A stretch of DNA of 33,681 nucleotides from S144-45 sp015494035 (GCA_027057345.1 JALUIX010000047.1:1-33681); one strand, 5' to 3'; numbered from the stretch's first letter, positions 6,143-14,866 are shown. Notes: generated by a model from the letters alone, not told the origin. Numbers and translations: made by a program.

Positions 6143-7806
6143 GGAACAGCGAAACCATTTCCTACGTGGACAATGGCAAGCTGTGCCAGTTTCACGGCGG
6201 GCTGATTCTTGAACACCACAAATGTGAATCCATGGCGCGGCCGCTGGCCCGCCCCCTGCTGCCGGAGTACCTGCGCGTCTCCTTGCGACTCAACCGCGGC
6301 AATGTGTCCAAACCCGTGGTGGAAACCGGCGACAAGGTGCTCAAGGGCCAGGTCATTGCGGTACCTGACACACCGCGTGGCGTGTACGTGCACGCGCCCA
6401 CCTCCGGCATCATTATGGAAATCACCCAGCGGCCAGTGGCCAGCCCGGACGCGGACCTGGCCCCGGTGGTGTGTATCCGGCCCGATGGCAAGGATCAGTG
6501 GACACCACGTCAGGCAGTGGCCGAGCCGTTTTCTCTCTCTCGCCAGGAACTGGTGCAACGCATCCGCGAAGCGGGCATCGTGGGCATGGGCGGCGCGGGC
6601 TTTCCCACCCACCTCAAATACCAGAAACCGGCGGAACTGCTGATTATCAACGGGGCCGAATGCGAACCCTACATTTCCTGCGATGAACGCTTGATGCTGG
6701 ACTACCCGCACGAGCTGCTGCAGGGCACACGCCTGCTGATGCACGCCTCCGGCGCCAAAGAAGCCATTATTGCCATTGAAGATCAGGTGGGCCGGGTACG
6801 CAGCGTGCTGGAAAAGATTATCCGCGAAAAGCACTACCCGGGCATTCGCGTGGTCAAGGTGCCCACCATATATCCGGCTGGCGGTGAAAAACAGCTCATC
6901 AAGGTGCTGACCTGTCAGGAAGTACCGTCCGGCGGCATTCCCATGGACCTGGGCATTGTGGTGCAAAATACCGGCACCGCCAAAGCCGTGCGGGATGCGA
7001 TTGTGGAAGGCACGCCGCTCATCCAACGCTTTGTCACTGTGACCGGTGATGTGGTGGGCGAACCGCGTAACTTTGAGGCCTTGATCGGCACGCCTTTCCG
7101 ACACCTGTTAAGCCTGGCCAAAACCGATGATGAGCGCCTGCACCGGCTGGTGGTGGGTGGCCCCATGATGGGATACGCCATGCCGGAAGTGGGCACAGGC
7201 ATCGACAAGACCAGCAACTGCCTGTTGGCCCTGAGTGAGGAAATCACCCGTCACCACGGCCCGCTGATGCCGTGCATTCGCTGCGGGGAATGTGTCAATG
7301 TCTGCCCGCAGGAGCTGTTACCGCACCAGTTGCATTGGTACATCAAGGGTGAAAACCTGGAAATGGCCCGCGAACACCACGTGTTTGACTGCATCGAATG
7401 CGGCGCCTGCGCCTGGGTCTGCCCCAGCCAGATCAAGCTGGTGGACTACTACCGCTACGCCAAGGCCGAGCTGCGTTACCTGGACTACAAAAAAGCCAAA
7501 GCCGAACGCGCGCGGGAACAGCACGAAAAACATGACCGGCGGCTGGAACGGCTCAAGGCCGAGCGGGCGGCACGCCGGAAGCGGCACACGCAACGGCTGA
7601 AAGACCCGGCCAGCGCGCGCGAAAACATCGCCGCCACCCTGGAACGGTTAAAGCAGAAACCGGCCCCAAACCGCGCCGGTGAGCCGGCGTCAATCAGCCC
7701 GGAGGGCGACAAATCGAAGGATAATACAGCCGAGACCACGGATAATCCCGAATCAAGCAACCGCACGGAAACAACCCCATCAGGCAAGGACAATAACCCG
7801 GCATGA
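6136..7806 (+). CDS. rsxC: Electron transport complex subunit RsxC (NADH/FMN, Fe-S)
   Basis: A 556-aa peripheral subunit, taken from ATG 6136, which overlaps the rsxB stop. A longer upstream frame exists but is out-of-frame rsxB sequence. An N-terminal RnfC barrel/lipoyl-like part (GDKVLKGQVIA, about 70) is followed by the flavin/NADH fold (GIVGMGGAGFPTHLKY, about 150, and INGAECEPYISCDERLML). Two 4Fe-4S motifs follow, with Cys380/383/386/390 and Cys419/422/425/429. The C-terminal tail is a charged helical region rich in K, R, A and E, shorter than the long repeat tail of E. coli RsxC (740 aa). It accepts electrons from NADH or exchanges them with ferredoxin. Confidence 0.96.
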   Translation: MVGNSETISYVDNGKLCQFHGGLILEHHKCESMARPLARPLLPEYLRVSLRLNRGNVSKPVVETGDKVLKGQVIAVPDTPRGVYVHAPTSGIIMEITQRPVASPDADLAPVVCIRPDGKDQWTPRQAVAEPFSLSRQELVQRIREAGIVGMGGAGFPTHLKYQKPAELLIINGAECEPYISCDERLMLDYPHELLQGTRLLMHASGAKEAIIAIEDQVGRVRSVLEKIIREKHYPGIRVVKVPTIYPAGGEKQLIKVLTCQEVPSGGIPMDLGIVVQNTGTAKAVRDAIVEGTPLIQRFVTVTGDVVGEPRNFEALIGTPFRHLLSLAKTDDERLHRLVVGGPMMGYAMPEVGTGIDKTSNCLLALSEEITRHHGPLMPCIRCGECVNVCPQELLPHQLHWYIKGENLEMAREHHVFDCIECGACAWVCPSQIKLVDYYRYAKAELRYLDYKKAKAERAREQHEKHDRRLERLKAERAARRKRHTQRLKDPASARENIAATLERLKQKPAPNRAGEPASISPEGDKSKDNTAETTDNPESSNRTETTPSGKDNNPA

Positions 7807-8849
7807 AACTGAGCATCGAAAGCGCACCACATATTCCCCGCCCCATCAGCGTGCAGAAGGTCATGGGTCTGGTGATTCTGGCACTGGTGCCTGCCCTGCT
7901 GGCACACTGGTGGTTTTTTGGCCCGGGCATTCTCGTCCAGGTCATCCTGGCAGTAGGCTTTGCCCTGGCCTTTGAAGCGGCCATGCTGAAGGCCCGGCAG
8001 GTGCCACTGAAGCCCTTTTTGACAGACCTGAGCGCGGTGCTGACCGGTATTCTATTTGCCCTCTGCGTGCCGCCGCTGGCGCCCTGGTGGATCGCCTTGC
8101 TGGGTATGTTCTTCGCCATAGTGGTGGCCAAGCAGCTGTATGGCGGTATCGGCAACAATATTTTCAACCCGGCAATGCTGGGCTTTGCGGTCATGCTGAT
8201 TGCCTTTCCACGCGAGATGTCCAACTGGCTGGCGCCACGTGACATTGCCATTCACATGCCTGGCCTGTGGGAAACCCTGCAACACATTTTTACCGGTGGG
8301 CTGAGCCAGTCCCAGGTGGCGTATGACACCCTGACCCAGGCCACACCTCTGGACACCATCAAGAATGGCCTGCGGCAGGGACAGGCCTTGAGTGAAATCC
8401 GCTCGCAACCGGTTTTTGGCGATTTTGGCGGCATGGGCTGGGAATGGATCGCCAACTGGTATGCCATCGGCGGGCTGTTTCTGTGGCGACAGCGCATTAT
8501 TACCTGGCACGTACCGGCGGCTGTTATTCTCACCACCATTGCCTTTTCGCTGCCGTTTTTTCTGTACGATTCGGACGTATTTCTCAGCCCCTTGCAGCAC
8601 CTGTTTTCCGGCGGCACCCTGCTGGGGGCATTCTTTATCGCCACCGATCCGGTCACTGGTTCATCCACGCCGCGCGGCAAACTCATTTTCGGCGCTGGCG
8701 TGGCCATCCTGATGATTCTGATTCGCCAGTTTGGGACTTTCCCCGACGGGGTGGCGTTTAGCGTCTTGCTGATGAACAGCGCGGCACCGCTGATTGACCG
8801 ATTGACCATTCCCAAGCCTTACGGCACCAAGGGACAGCGCCATGGATAA
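7803..8849 (+). CDS. rsxD: Electron transport complex subunit RsxD
   Basis: A 348-aa membrane subunit related to NqrB. It starts on an ATGA overlap with the rsxC stop. Recognisable family blocks include YGGIGNNIFNPAMLGFAV (about 117), LGAFFIATDPVTGSSTPRGK (about 275) and FPDGVAFSVLLMN near the C-terminus. The site where family members carry covalent FMN on a threonine in an S/T-G-A-T motif aligns with T-Q-A-T-P-L-D here (Thr181), so the glycine is Gln179. Flavinylation may still occur, but the motif is altered. It overlaps rsxG by 8 bp. Confidence 0.96.
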   Translation: MKLSIESAPHIPRPISVQKVMGLVILALVPALLAHWWFFGPGILVQVILAVGFALAFEAAMLKARQVPLKPFLTDLSAVLTGILFALCVPPLAPWWIALLGMFFAIVVAKQLYGGIGNNIFNPAMLGFAVMLIAFPREMSNWLAPRDIAIHMPGLWETLQHIFTGGLSQSQVAYDTLTQATPLDTIKNGLRQGQALSEIRSQPVFGDFGGMGWEWIANWYAIGGLFLWRQRIITWHVPAAVILTTIAFSLPFFLYDSDVFLSPLQHLFSGGTLLGAFFIATDPVTGSSTPRGKLIFGAGVAILMILIRQFGTFPDGVAFSVLLMNSAAPLIDRLTIPKPYGTKGQRHG

Positions 8850-9528
8850 AAAAGTTTGGGTCATTCCGATCACGCTGGCGGTGATGACCTTGCTGGCCAG
8901 CGCCTTGCTGTTTTTCACCGAAGCCGCCACGCGCCAACGCATTGAAGAACAACAGCGACAGAAGCTTCTGCGCAGTCTGCAAACCATCGCCCCGGCGGAC
9001 TATTACAGCAATGACCTGGTGGCCAGCGCCAGCCCGTTGTTTGAACCGGAAGCCCTGGGACATCGTCAACCGGAGCCGTTTTACCGGGGTTATAAAAACG
9101 GCCAACTATCGCTGGTTATCCTGCCGGTGACCGCGCGCAAAGGCTACAGCGGGGATATCAGGCTACTGGTGGCCATCAATCCCCGCGATGGTACAATCAT
9201 TGGCACCAAAATACTGGAACACCATGAAACCCCCGGTCTGGGCGACCAGATCGAGGCCAAAAAAAGCCCGTGGCTGCTGCAGTTCATCGGCAAGTCATTG
9301 CAAAACCCGGCAGAGAATCGCTGGAAAGTGCGCAAGGACGGTGGTGACTTTGACCAGATTACCGGCGCCACCATCAGCCCGCGCGCCGTAACCCGGGCCT
9401 TGCGCAAGGCCTTGCGCTACGCCCAGGCGCACCGGGGCGAATGGGAGCAGATGCCGGCCAGTACAAGCGGCAGTCGCTCTCAAAACCCAATAGACCCGCA
9501 GCAAAAGCAAGAAAGACCGCATGAATGA
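8842..9528 (+). CDS. rsxG: Electron transport complex subunit RsxG (covalent FMN)
   Basis: A 228-aa protein with one N-terminal membrane anchor (about residues 5-27) and a periplasmic FMN-binding domain. The flavinylation motif T-G-A-T is intact at 174-177 (DQITGATISPRAV); Thr177 is the expected ApbE-modified residue. The upstream block ETPGLGDQIE is also typical. It overlaps rsxD and rsxE by 8 bp each, indicating translational coupling. The C-terminal 25 residues are polar and variable. Confidence 0.96.
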   Translation: MDKKVWVIPITLAVMTLLASALLFFTEAATRQRIEEQQRQKLLRSLQTIAPADYYSNDLVASASPLFEPEALGHRQPEPFYRGYKNGQLSLVILPVTARKGYSGDIRLLVAINPRDGTIIGTKILEHHETPGLGDQIEAKKSPWLLQFIGKSLQNPAENRWKVRKDGGDFDQITGATISPRAVTRALRKALRYAQAHRGEWEQMPASTSGSRSQNPIDPQQKQERPHE

Positions 9529-10150
9529 GTTTGTCCGACAACGCCTGATCGACAACAACGCCGCCCTGGTGCAGCTGTTGGGCTTGTGCCCGCTGTTGGC
9601 GGTGTCCAATTCAGTGGTGAATGCCCTGGGACTGGGACTGGCCACCACCTTCACCCTCACACTGACCAATGGTCTGGTGTCTCTGATTCGCCCCCTGACC
9701 CGCAAGGAGATCCGCATCAGCCTGTTTGTGCTGATTATCGCCGGCGTGGTCAGTGCGCTGGAGATGGTCATGAATGCCTACTGGCACGAACTGTACCTGG
9801 CACTGGGCATTTTCATTCCCTTGATTGTCACCAACTGCATCATTATGGCGCGGGCGGAAAGTTTTGCCTCCAAACATGACCTGCCCCGGGCCCTGGCCGA
9901 TGGCTTTCTGACCGGTCTGGGCTTTGCCGCAGTGCTGCTTGTCATCGGGGCCATTCGTGAACTGGTGGGCAAAGGCACCTTGTTCAGTCAGGCCGACTTG
10001 TTGCTGGGCCCGTGGGGCAAGGGCTTCGAATGGCACCTGATTTCTGATTATCGCGGCTTTCTGATCGCCATTTTGCCACCCGGGGCCTTTTTTGTGCTGG
10101 CCATGCTGGTGGCCATCCGCAACAAACTGAAAAGCCGGCAGGCCAGCTGA
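9521..10150 (+). CDS. rsxE: Electron transport complex subunit RsxE
   Basis: A 209-aa membrane protein, paralogous to RsxA and inserted in the opposite orientation in the complex. Conserved blocks are NNAALVQLLGLCPLLAVSNS (about residues 12-31) and IPLIVTNCIIMARAESFA (about 103-120), with the two cysteines that pair with those of RsxA. It starts inside the end of rsxG (8 bp overlap). It ends 1 bp before the next gene, a DUF2238 membrane protein that separates it from nth. Confidence 0.97.
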   Translation: MNEFVRQRLIDNNAALVQLLGLCPLLAVSNSVVNALGLGLATTFTLTLTNGLVSLIRPLTRKEIRISLFVLIIAGVVSALEMVMNAYWHELYLALGIFIPLIVTNCIIMARAESFASKHDLPRALADGFLTGLGFAAVLLVIGAIRELVGKGTLFSQADLLLGPWGKGFEWHLISDYRGFLIAILPPGAFFVLAMLVAIRNKLKSRQAS

Positions 10151-10151
10151 G

Positions 10152-10817
10152 ATGCCCACGCGCGCTTCCAGTCACCCGGGGCTGCCGCTATCACCAGTGG
10201 CCGCCGGTTTGTGGTTGGCGTTATTTTTTTCCGTGCTCCTCTGGTCCTGGATTGACCCCAAAGACCGCGTCACCTGGTGGCTGGAATCCATACCCGCACT
10301 CATCGGCTTTGTCGTTCTGCTGTTCACCTGGCGCCGTTTTCCGCTGACCCCGCTGCTGTACTGGTTGATCCTGGCGCACTGTATTGTGCTGTTTGTGGGC
10401 GCGCATTACACCTATGCCGAGGTGCCATTGTTTAACTGGATACGGGATTATTTCGGTCATCAGCGCAACAATTACGATAAGCTTGGCCATTTTATGCAAG
10501 GCTTTGTCCCTGCCATGATTGCCCGCGAGCTGTTGATCCGGCTCAAGGTCATCTGTCGCCGGAGCTGGCTACCCTTTATCGTGTTGTGTATTGTGCTGGC
10601 CATCAGTGCTTTCTACGAACTGATCGAGTGGTGGGTGGCCGTTTTAAGCGGCGATGACGCCACCGCCTTCCTGGCCACGCAGGGTTACGTCTGGGACACC
10701 CAGAGCGACATGCTGATGGCATTGCTTGGTGGCGCCACCGCGTTGCTTCTGCTGTCCCGCCTGCACGACCATCAGCTGGCCAGGTTACCAATGAATTCCC
10801 GCAAGAAGCACCAATGA
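10152..10817 (+). CDS. DUF2238 (YjdF-type) inner-membrane protein
   Basis: A 221-aa membrane protein with about six hydrophobic segments. The DUF2238 hallmarks are all present: AHYTYAEVPLFNW (about 95), RNNYDKLGHFMQGFVPA (about 112), FYELIEWW (about 155) and ATQGYVWDTQSDM (about 176). Acidic, His and Tyr residues within the membrane spans are typical, but no biochemical role is established for the family. It starts 1 bp after rsxE, and its stop overlaps the nth start (ATGA), so it is embedded in the rsx-nth transcript. In E. coli nth follows rsxE directly, so this gene is an insertion into that order. Confidence 0.9.
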   Translation: MPTRASSHPGLPLSPVAAGLWLALFFSVLLWSWIDPKDRVTWWLESIPALIGFVVLLFTWRRFPLTPLLYWLILAHCIVLFVGAHYTYAEVPLFNWIRDYFGHQRNNYDKLGHFMQGFVPAMIARELLIRLKVICRRSWLPFIVLCIVLAISAFYELIEWWVAVLSGDDATAFLATQGYVWDTQSDMLMALLGGATALLLLSRLHDHQLARLPMNSRKKHQ

Positions 10818-11566
10818 ACAAAGAAAAGCGTCACGAAATTTTCCGCCGACTGCAAGCCATCAACCCCAAGCCCACCACGGAACTGGAATACAGTAACCCG
10901 TTCGAACTGTTGGTGGCGGTTATTCTTTCGGCACAAGCCACGGATGTGGGCGTCAACAAGGCCACGCGCCGGCTGTTCAAGGTCGCCAACACGCCAAAAA
11001 AATTGCTGGCCCTGGGGGAAGAAGGCCTGAAGGAATACATCAAGACCATTGGCCTTTTCAACACCAAGGCCAAAAACCTGATCAAGACCGCACAAATTCT
11101 GGAAGAAAAATACAACGGCGAGGTACCGCGTGATCGCGAAGCCCTGGAATCCTTACCTGGCGTAGGTCGCAAAACGGCCAATGTGGTGCTGAACACCGCT
11201 TTTGGTGAGTCCACCATCGCCGTTGATACGCACATTTTCCGCGTCAGCAACCGCACCGGGCTGGCCAAAGGCAAGACGCCGCTGGCAGTGGAAAAAAAGC
11301 TGCTGAAGGTGGTGCCGGCAGAATTCAAAAAAGACGCGCATCACTGGCTGATTCTGCATGGCCGCTACGTGTGCAAGGCACGTAAACCCAACTGCGCCGA
11401 ATGCGTGATTCGCGACTTGTGCGACTACAAGGAAAAAACCGATCAGCCAAAACCGAGTGAATCCGGCAACAGAAATAAAACCGATGGTTCCGGCGCAGGC
11501 CAGACCGCAAAAAAGAAAAACTCCACCGCAAAAACGCCAACCAGGCCCGCTAAAACATCAGCCTGA
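10814..11566 (+). CDS. nth: Endonuclease III (DNA glycosylase/AP lyase)
   Basis: A 250-aa base-excision repair enzyme that removes oxidised pyrimidines and nicks abasic sites. The helix-hairpin-helix LPGVGRKTANVV holds catalytic Lys120, and VDTHIFRV holds catalytic Asp138, at the same numbers as in E. coli. The 4Fe-4S ligands Cys187, Cys194, Cys197 and Cys203 are all present. E. coli Nth is 211 aa; here a further tail of about 40 residues rich in K, T, S and P follows the cluster and is probably disordered, perhaps contacting DNA. ATGA overlap with the DUF2238 gene makes it the last gene of the rsx operon. It converges on aroE with 24 bp between, and I see no clear terminator there. Confidence 0.97.
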   Translation: MNKEKRHEIFRRLQAINPKPTTELEYSNPFELLVAVILSAQATDVGVNKATRRLFKVANTPKKLLALGEEGLKEYIKTIGLFNTKAKNLIKTAQILEEKYNGEVPRDREALESLPGVGRKTANVVLNTAFGESTIAVDTHIFRVSNRTGLAKGKTPLAVEKKLLKVVPAEFKKDAHHWLILHGRYVCKARKPNCAECVIRDLCDYKEKTDQPKPSESGNRNKTDGSGAGQTAKKKNSTAKTPTRPAKTSA

Positions 11567-11590
11567 CTATTATTAACGTGGTGGTTGGGA

Positions 11591-12478
11591 CTAGCCTGGC
11601 TGACTATGCTGATTCAGCCCCGAAAAGAGCTGCTGGTAAATGCCCTCGGTACTGACGGGCCGTTCAAACCAGAGGGAAAACGCCAGGGCGGCCTGCTCTA
11701 CCAACATGCCCAGACCATCCACTGCCGTGCCCACGCCCAATTGCCTGCTGGCTGCCAGAAAAGGCTGTGCCGCCGGCCCATAACTGAGGTCGTAGGCCAG
11801 TGCCTCTGGCGCGAACAGGTTTTTATGCAGCGGTGGAGACAGGCCCTGATGCCCCAGTGAAGTCGCATTAATCACCAGATCACAGCCGGGCAAATCCGTG
11901 AGCTTTTCCAACGGCACGGCTTCCACCTCAGCAAAGCGCTGCTGCAAAGCCTGCAAGCGGCCCGCGCTGCGATTGGCCACCAGCAAGCGGGCTGGATTTT
12001 CGGCCAATAGCGAAGGAATAATGCCGCACGCCGCGCCTCCAGCACCGATGACCAGCACGCTCGCTTTATTCAGACTGAATTGCTGGCGCTGTTTGAGGTC
12101 ACGGACAAAACCGCTGCCGTCCGTGTTGTGCCCCACTAATCGGCCATGCTCATCCACGGAAATGGTGTTGGCCACCCCGCTGAGCGCGGCTTCTTCACGC
12201 AGTTCATCCACACAGTCAGCCGCCTGGGCCTTGAAAGGCAAGGTGACATTGGCGCCATGACCACCCCGGGCGAAAAACCGTTTCAGGCGAGCAGAAAATG
12301 CCGAGTCGGTGCAGCTTTCCAGACCATACTCAATGGCCAAGCCATGCTGGCTGGCAAAGTCCCGGTGGATTTGCGGCGACAGGGAATGGGCCACTGGCCG
12401 GCCAAAAAGGGCCAACTTGAACGGTGCCACAGGGACCTTGGCGACGGACTTACTGGCCATTGGCCGCTGGCTGATCAT
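11591..12478 (-). CDS. aroE: Shikimate dehydrogenase
   Basis: Reduces 3-dehydroshikimate to shikimate with NADPH in aromatic amino acid synthesis. Up to 295 aa. Substrate-side motifs are SLSPQIH (about residue 33), NVTLPFK with the catalytic lysine, and GHNTDGSGF. The NADP fold has GAGGAACGI (about 146), and VINATSLGH is typical. The C-terminal VDGLGMLVEQAALAF is also standard. Two starts are possible: ATG 12478 (29 bp overlap with hemB) or ATG 12460 (11 bp overlap, 289 aa); neither has a strong ribosome site, so translation is probably coupled to hemB. Pairing with hemB, not hemF or yrdC, is less usual. Confidence 0.95.
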   Translation of the reverse strand: MISQRPMASKSVAKVPVAPFKLALFGRPVAHSLSPQIHRDFASQHGLAIEYGLESCTDSAFSARLKRFFARGGHGANVTLPFKAQAADCVDELREEAALSGVANTISVDEHGRLVGHNTDGSGFVRDLKQRQQFSLNKASVLVIGAGGAACGIIPSLLAENPARLLVANRSAGRLQALQQRFAEVEAVPLEKLTDLPGCDLVINATSLGHQGLSPPLHKNLFAPEALAYDLSYGPAAQPFLAASRQLGVGTAVDGLGMLVEQAALAFSLWFERPVSTEGIYQQLFSGLNQHSQPG

Positions 12479-13466
12479 TGAGCCAGTTGATTACGCGGTC
12501 CGCGTAATAGCTCAGGATCAGATCGGCCCCGGCGCGCTTGAAACACAGCAAGGATTCCAGAATGGCCGGCTTTTCGGCCAGAAAGCCATTGTCGATGGCA
12601 CTTTGCAGCATGGCGTATTCGCCACTGACCTGATATGCGGCCACCGGCACATCAAAATTGTCCCGGGTCTGGCGAATGATATCCAGGTAGGGCAAGCCCG
12701 GCTTAACCATGACCAGATCAGCCCCTTCGGCAATGTCCAGTGCCACCTCCTTGAGCGCTTCGCGGGCATTGGCCGGGTCCATCTGATAGGTGCGTTTGTC
12801 GCCCGAGCCAAGGTTGGTGGATGAGCCCACTGCCTCACGGAACGGGCCATAGAAACAGCTGGCGTACTTGGCTGAATAGGCCAGTATGGCCGTATTCACG
12901 TAACCGTGTTGTTCCAGTGCACGCCGAATCTGGCCTATGCGGCCATCCATCATGTCTGAAGGCGCGACCACGTCAGCGCCAGCCTCGGCATGGGACAAGG
13001 CTTGCCTGACCAGGGCTTCGGTAGTAACGTCGTTTAGCACATAACCGCTTTCATCAATGATGCCGTCCTGCCCATGGGAAGTGAAAGGATCCAGTGCCAC
13101 ATCGGTGATCACCGCCAGTTCCGGCAGCGCCTCCTTGAGTTGGCGTACGCACCGTTGCACCAAGCCGTCAGGATTCCAGGCCTCAGCCGCTTGTTCGGAT
13201 TTTTTGCTTTGCTCCACCACCGGGAAAATCGCCACGGCTTGCAACCCGTGTGCATGGAGGGGTTTCAATCGCTCAAGTAGCAGATCCACCGACAATCGGT
13301 GGACACCTGGCATGGACGCAATGGGCTCCTGACGCTGGTGACCTTCCAGCACAAACACCGGCCAGATCAAATCTTGCGGCAATAGCTGGTTTTCCTGTGT
13401 CATCCGGCGCAGGGCCTGACTGGAGCGGAGCCGACGAGGGCGAACCAGCGGGAAATAACGGTTCAT
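12450..13466 (-). CDS. hemB: Delta-aminolevulinic acid dehydratase (porphobilinogen synthase)
   Basis: Condenses two 5-aminolevulinate molecules into porphobilinogen in heme synthesis. A 338-aa product from ATG 13466, preceded by AGGAAC; an upstream in-frame start lacks support. The active-site lysines are Lys200 (AILAYSAKYAS) and Lys255 (LVMVKPGLPY). The metal loop reads DVALDPFTSHGQDG, which lacks the three cysteines of zinc enzymes, so this is the Mg-dependent type, as in pseudomonads. The N-terminal arm RPRRLRSSQALRRM is typical of octameric HemB. Its promoter lies in the 130-bp gap shared with the divergent receiver-domain gene. Confidence 0.97.
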   Translation of the reverse strand: MNRYFPLVRPRRLRSSQALRRMTQENQLLPQDLIWPVFVLEGHQRQEPIASMPGVHRLSVDLLLERLKPLHAHGLQAVAIFPVVEQSKKSEQAAEAWNPDGLVQRCVRQLKEALPELAVITDVALDPFTSHGQDGIIDESGYVLNDVTTEALVRQALSHAEAGADVVAPSDMMDGRIGQIRRALEQHGYVNTAILAYSAKYASCFYGPFREAVGSSTNLGSGDKRTYQMDPANAREALKEVALDIAEGADLVMVKPGLPYLDIIRQTRDNFDVPVAAYQVSGEYAMLQSAIDNGFLAEKPAILESLLCFKRAGADLILSYYADRVINWLNDQPAANGQ

Positions 13467-13502
13467 GCGTAAGTGGTTCCTGATAGTGAATTGTTCTGGC
13501 CA

Positions 13503-13508
13503 ATTATA
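13503..13508 (-). promoter_or_regulatory. Candidate -10 box for hemB
   Basis: On the minus strand TATAAT lies 36 bp upstream of the hemB ATG. A recognisable -35 at the normal spacing is weak (TGATGA, 18 bp away). Confidence 0.4.
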
Positions 13509-13595
13509 CACCGCCAAACCATCGGCTCATCACACCAGTTATCGCTGAAAAATAACCTGTTCTCAAAAGCCAGAAGAAAATTCTTGAATAATGCC

Positions 13596-14771
13596 ATGGC
13601 CTATTGCACCATGCGGGCAAACCAAGACCTGCGTCCGGACGTGAAAACCAGTCAACCCAACATCCTGATCATCGAGAAGTCAGCCACTTTCAGCCAGCTA
13701 CTGAAACAAACCCTGCTGGCCGGCGGCATGAAGTCCCTGCGCGCCATTCCGCGTTTTCCGGCACTGCCAAAAAGCAGAAAAGCCTTCGACAAAGTCAACG
13801 CTGTGGTGATTGGTTCAAACGCCAATAACACAGCCGCTGTCACGGCATTCCTGCGGCAGCTGAGTCAAAGTCATAAACATATCCCGGTGATTGTCATTAC
13901 CGATAACCCCAAGGGGTTGCGATCAGTGGATCCGTCGCCTGCCGGATTTCTTAACTGGTCCGATTTTTCCCGGTTGCCGGCGATGCTGGAACAGGCGCTG
14001 CAGAACGATTCAGGCCCCGGCACGCGGCCAGAATCTGAGTCCATCCGCATTCTGTTTGTTGATGATTCCTACAGCGTCAGATTCGCGTATCAGAAAATGT
14101 TGCTTGAAAACGGCTATGCCGTTGATGTGGCCAGGAATGCACTGGAAGCCCTGAAGCTGGCCAAAAAGAATCCTTATGACCTGGCTATTGTGGATTATTA
14201 CCTGCCAGACACCAATGGGGATAAGCTCTGCTCGTTGTTAAGGCAACTGGACAAAAACGGGCATTTACAGATTGCCTTGCTGACAGCCACCTATCGCGAT
14301 GACGTGATCAAGTCGGCGCTGGAATCCGGTGCCATTGAATGCATGTTCAAAAACGAAGCCAAGGAGCTTTTCCTCGCTCGCATTGCATCGCTGGCCCGTC
14401 ACGTCAAAGCCCAGAAAGGTTTGCTGCAAAGCAAGCAGGAACTGTTGCATGTACTGCAGTCGGTGCACGATGTTATCCTGGGGGTGAATCCAGATAACCG
14501 GATTGCTTTCTTTAACAAGCACGCCAAGAAAGTCATCGGGGAAAACACCCGCCTGCTTGGGCAGCCCTTGAGCAAAGTGCTTTCTTTCTATGACAAGGAA
14601 CCCAATTCCAGCCACTTGTCGCCGGTGAACGGAACCCGTCTGGACAAGCTGGTTGATCGGGACAGTCTCGTTTGCTCCTTTGCCACTGACGCCGATACAC
14701 TGTATGACTGCAACATGACCCGCATAGACAAAAATAACGAGCAGGTGGAGTTTCTGATTATTCTTCGTTAA
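13596..14771 (+). CDS. Receiver-receiver-PAS response regulator without output domain
   Basis: 391 aa from ATG 13596; ATG 13611 is also possible, and an upstream GTG frame would run into the hemB leader. A first receiver-like fold (about residues 21-137) has lost its chemistry: the acidic pair is EK (IIEKSATF), the phospho-acceptor position reads VIGSNAN, and no lysine is seen before the last helix. The second receiver (about 150-270) is intact, with Asp156/Asp157, phospho-acceptor Asp200 (IVDYYLPDTNGD), Thr230 and Lys252. A PAS domain follows (about 282-370, LHVLQSVHDVILGVNPDNRI). No kinase, GGDEF, EAL or DNA-binding domain follows. It is probably a phosphorylation-controlled interaction protein. 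It ends 34 bp before a strong terminator. Confidence 0.85.
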   Translation: MAYCTMRANQDLRPDVKTSQPNILIIEKSATFSQLLKQTLLAGGMKSLRAIPRFPALPKSRKAFDKVNAVVIGSNANNTAAVTAFLRQLSQSHKHIPVIVITDNPKGLRSVDPSPAGFLNWSDFSRLPAMLEQALQNDSGPGTRPESESIRILFVDDSYSVRFAYQKMLLENGYAVDVARNALEALKLAKKNPYDLAIVDYYLPDTNGDKLCSLLRQLDKNGHLQIALLTATYRDDVIKSALESGAIECMFKNEAKELFLARIASLARHVKAQKGLLQSKQELLHVLQSVHDVILGVNPDNRIAFFNKHAKKVIGENTRLLGQPLSKVLSFYDKEPNSSHLSPVNGTRLDKLVDRDSLVCSFATDADTLYDCNMTRIDKNNEQVEFLIILR

Positions 14772-14804
14772 TGCTCAATCCCCTGACACCGATTGTCCGC
14801 CTTG

Positions 14805-14851
14805 ACTAATCACTAAAAAACCCCGACTCGCGGGGTTTTTTAGTGATTAGT
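14805..14851. terminator. Bidirectional intrinsic terminator
   Basis: A perfect 21-bp inverted repeat, ACTAATCACTAAAAAACCCC plus G, with a 5-nt loop (ACTCG) and its exact complement. The GC core is flanked by A6 and T6, so it works as a rho-independent terminator on both strands. It lies between the convergent ends of the receiver-domain gene and the Ig-like lipoprotein gene. Confidence 0.95.
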
Positions 14852-14866
14852 AGGTTGTTATTAGAA

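Noticed and set aside
5938..7104. Long antisense frame opposite rsxB/rsxC
   Set aside because: It is a shadow of well-recognised rsx genes in a GC-rich region; His/Ala-rich composition without any domain.
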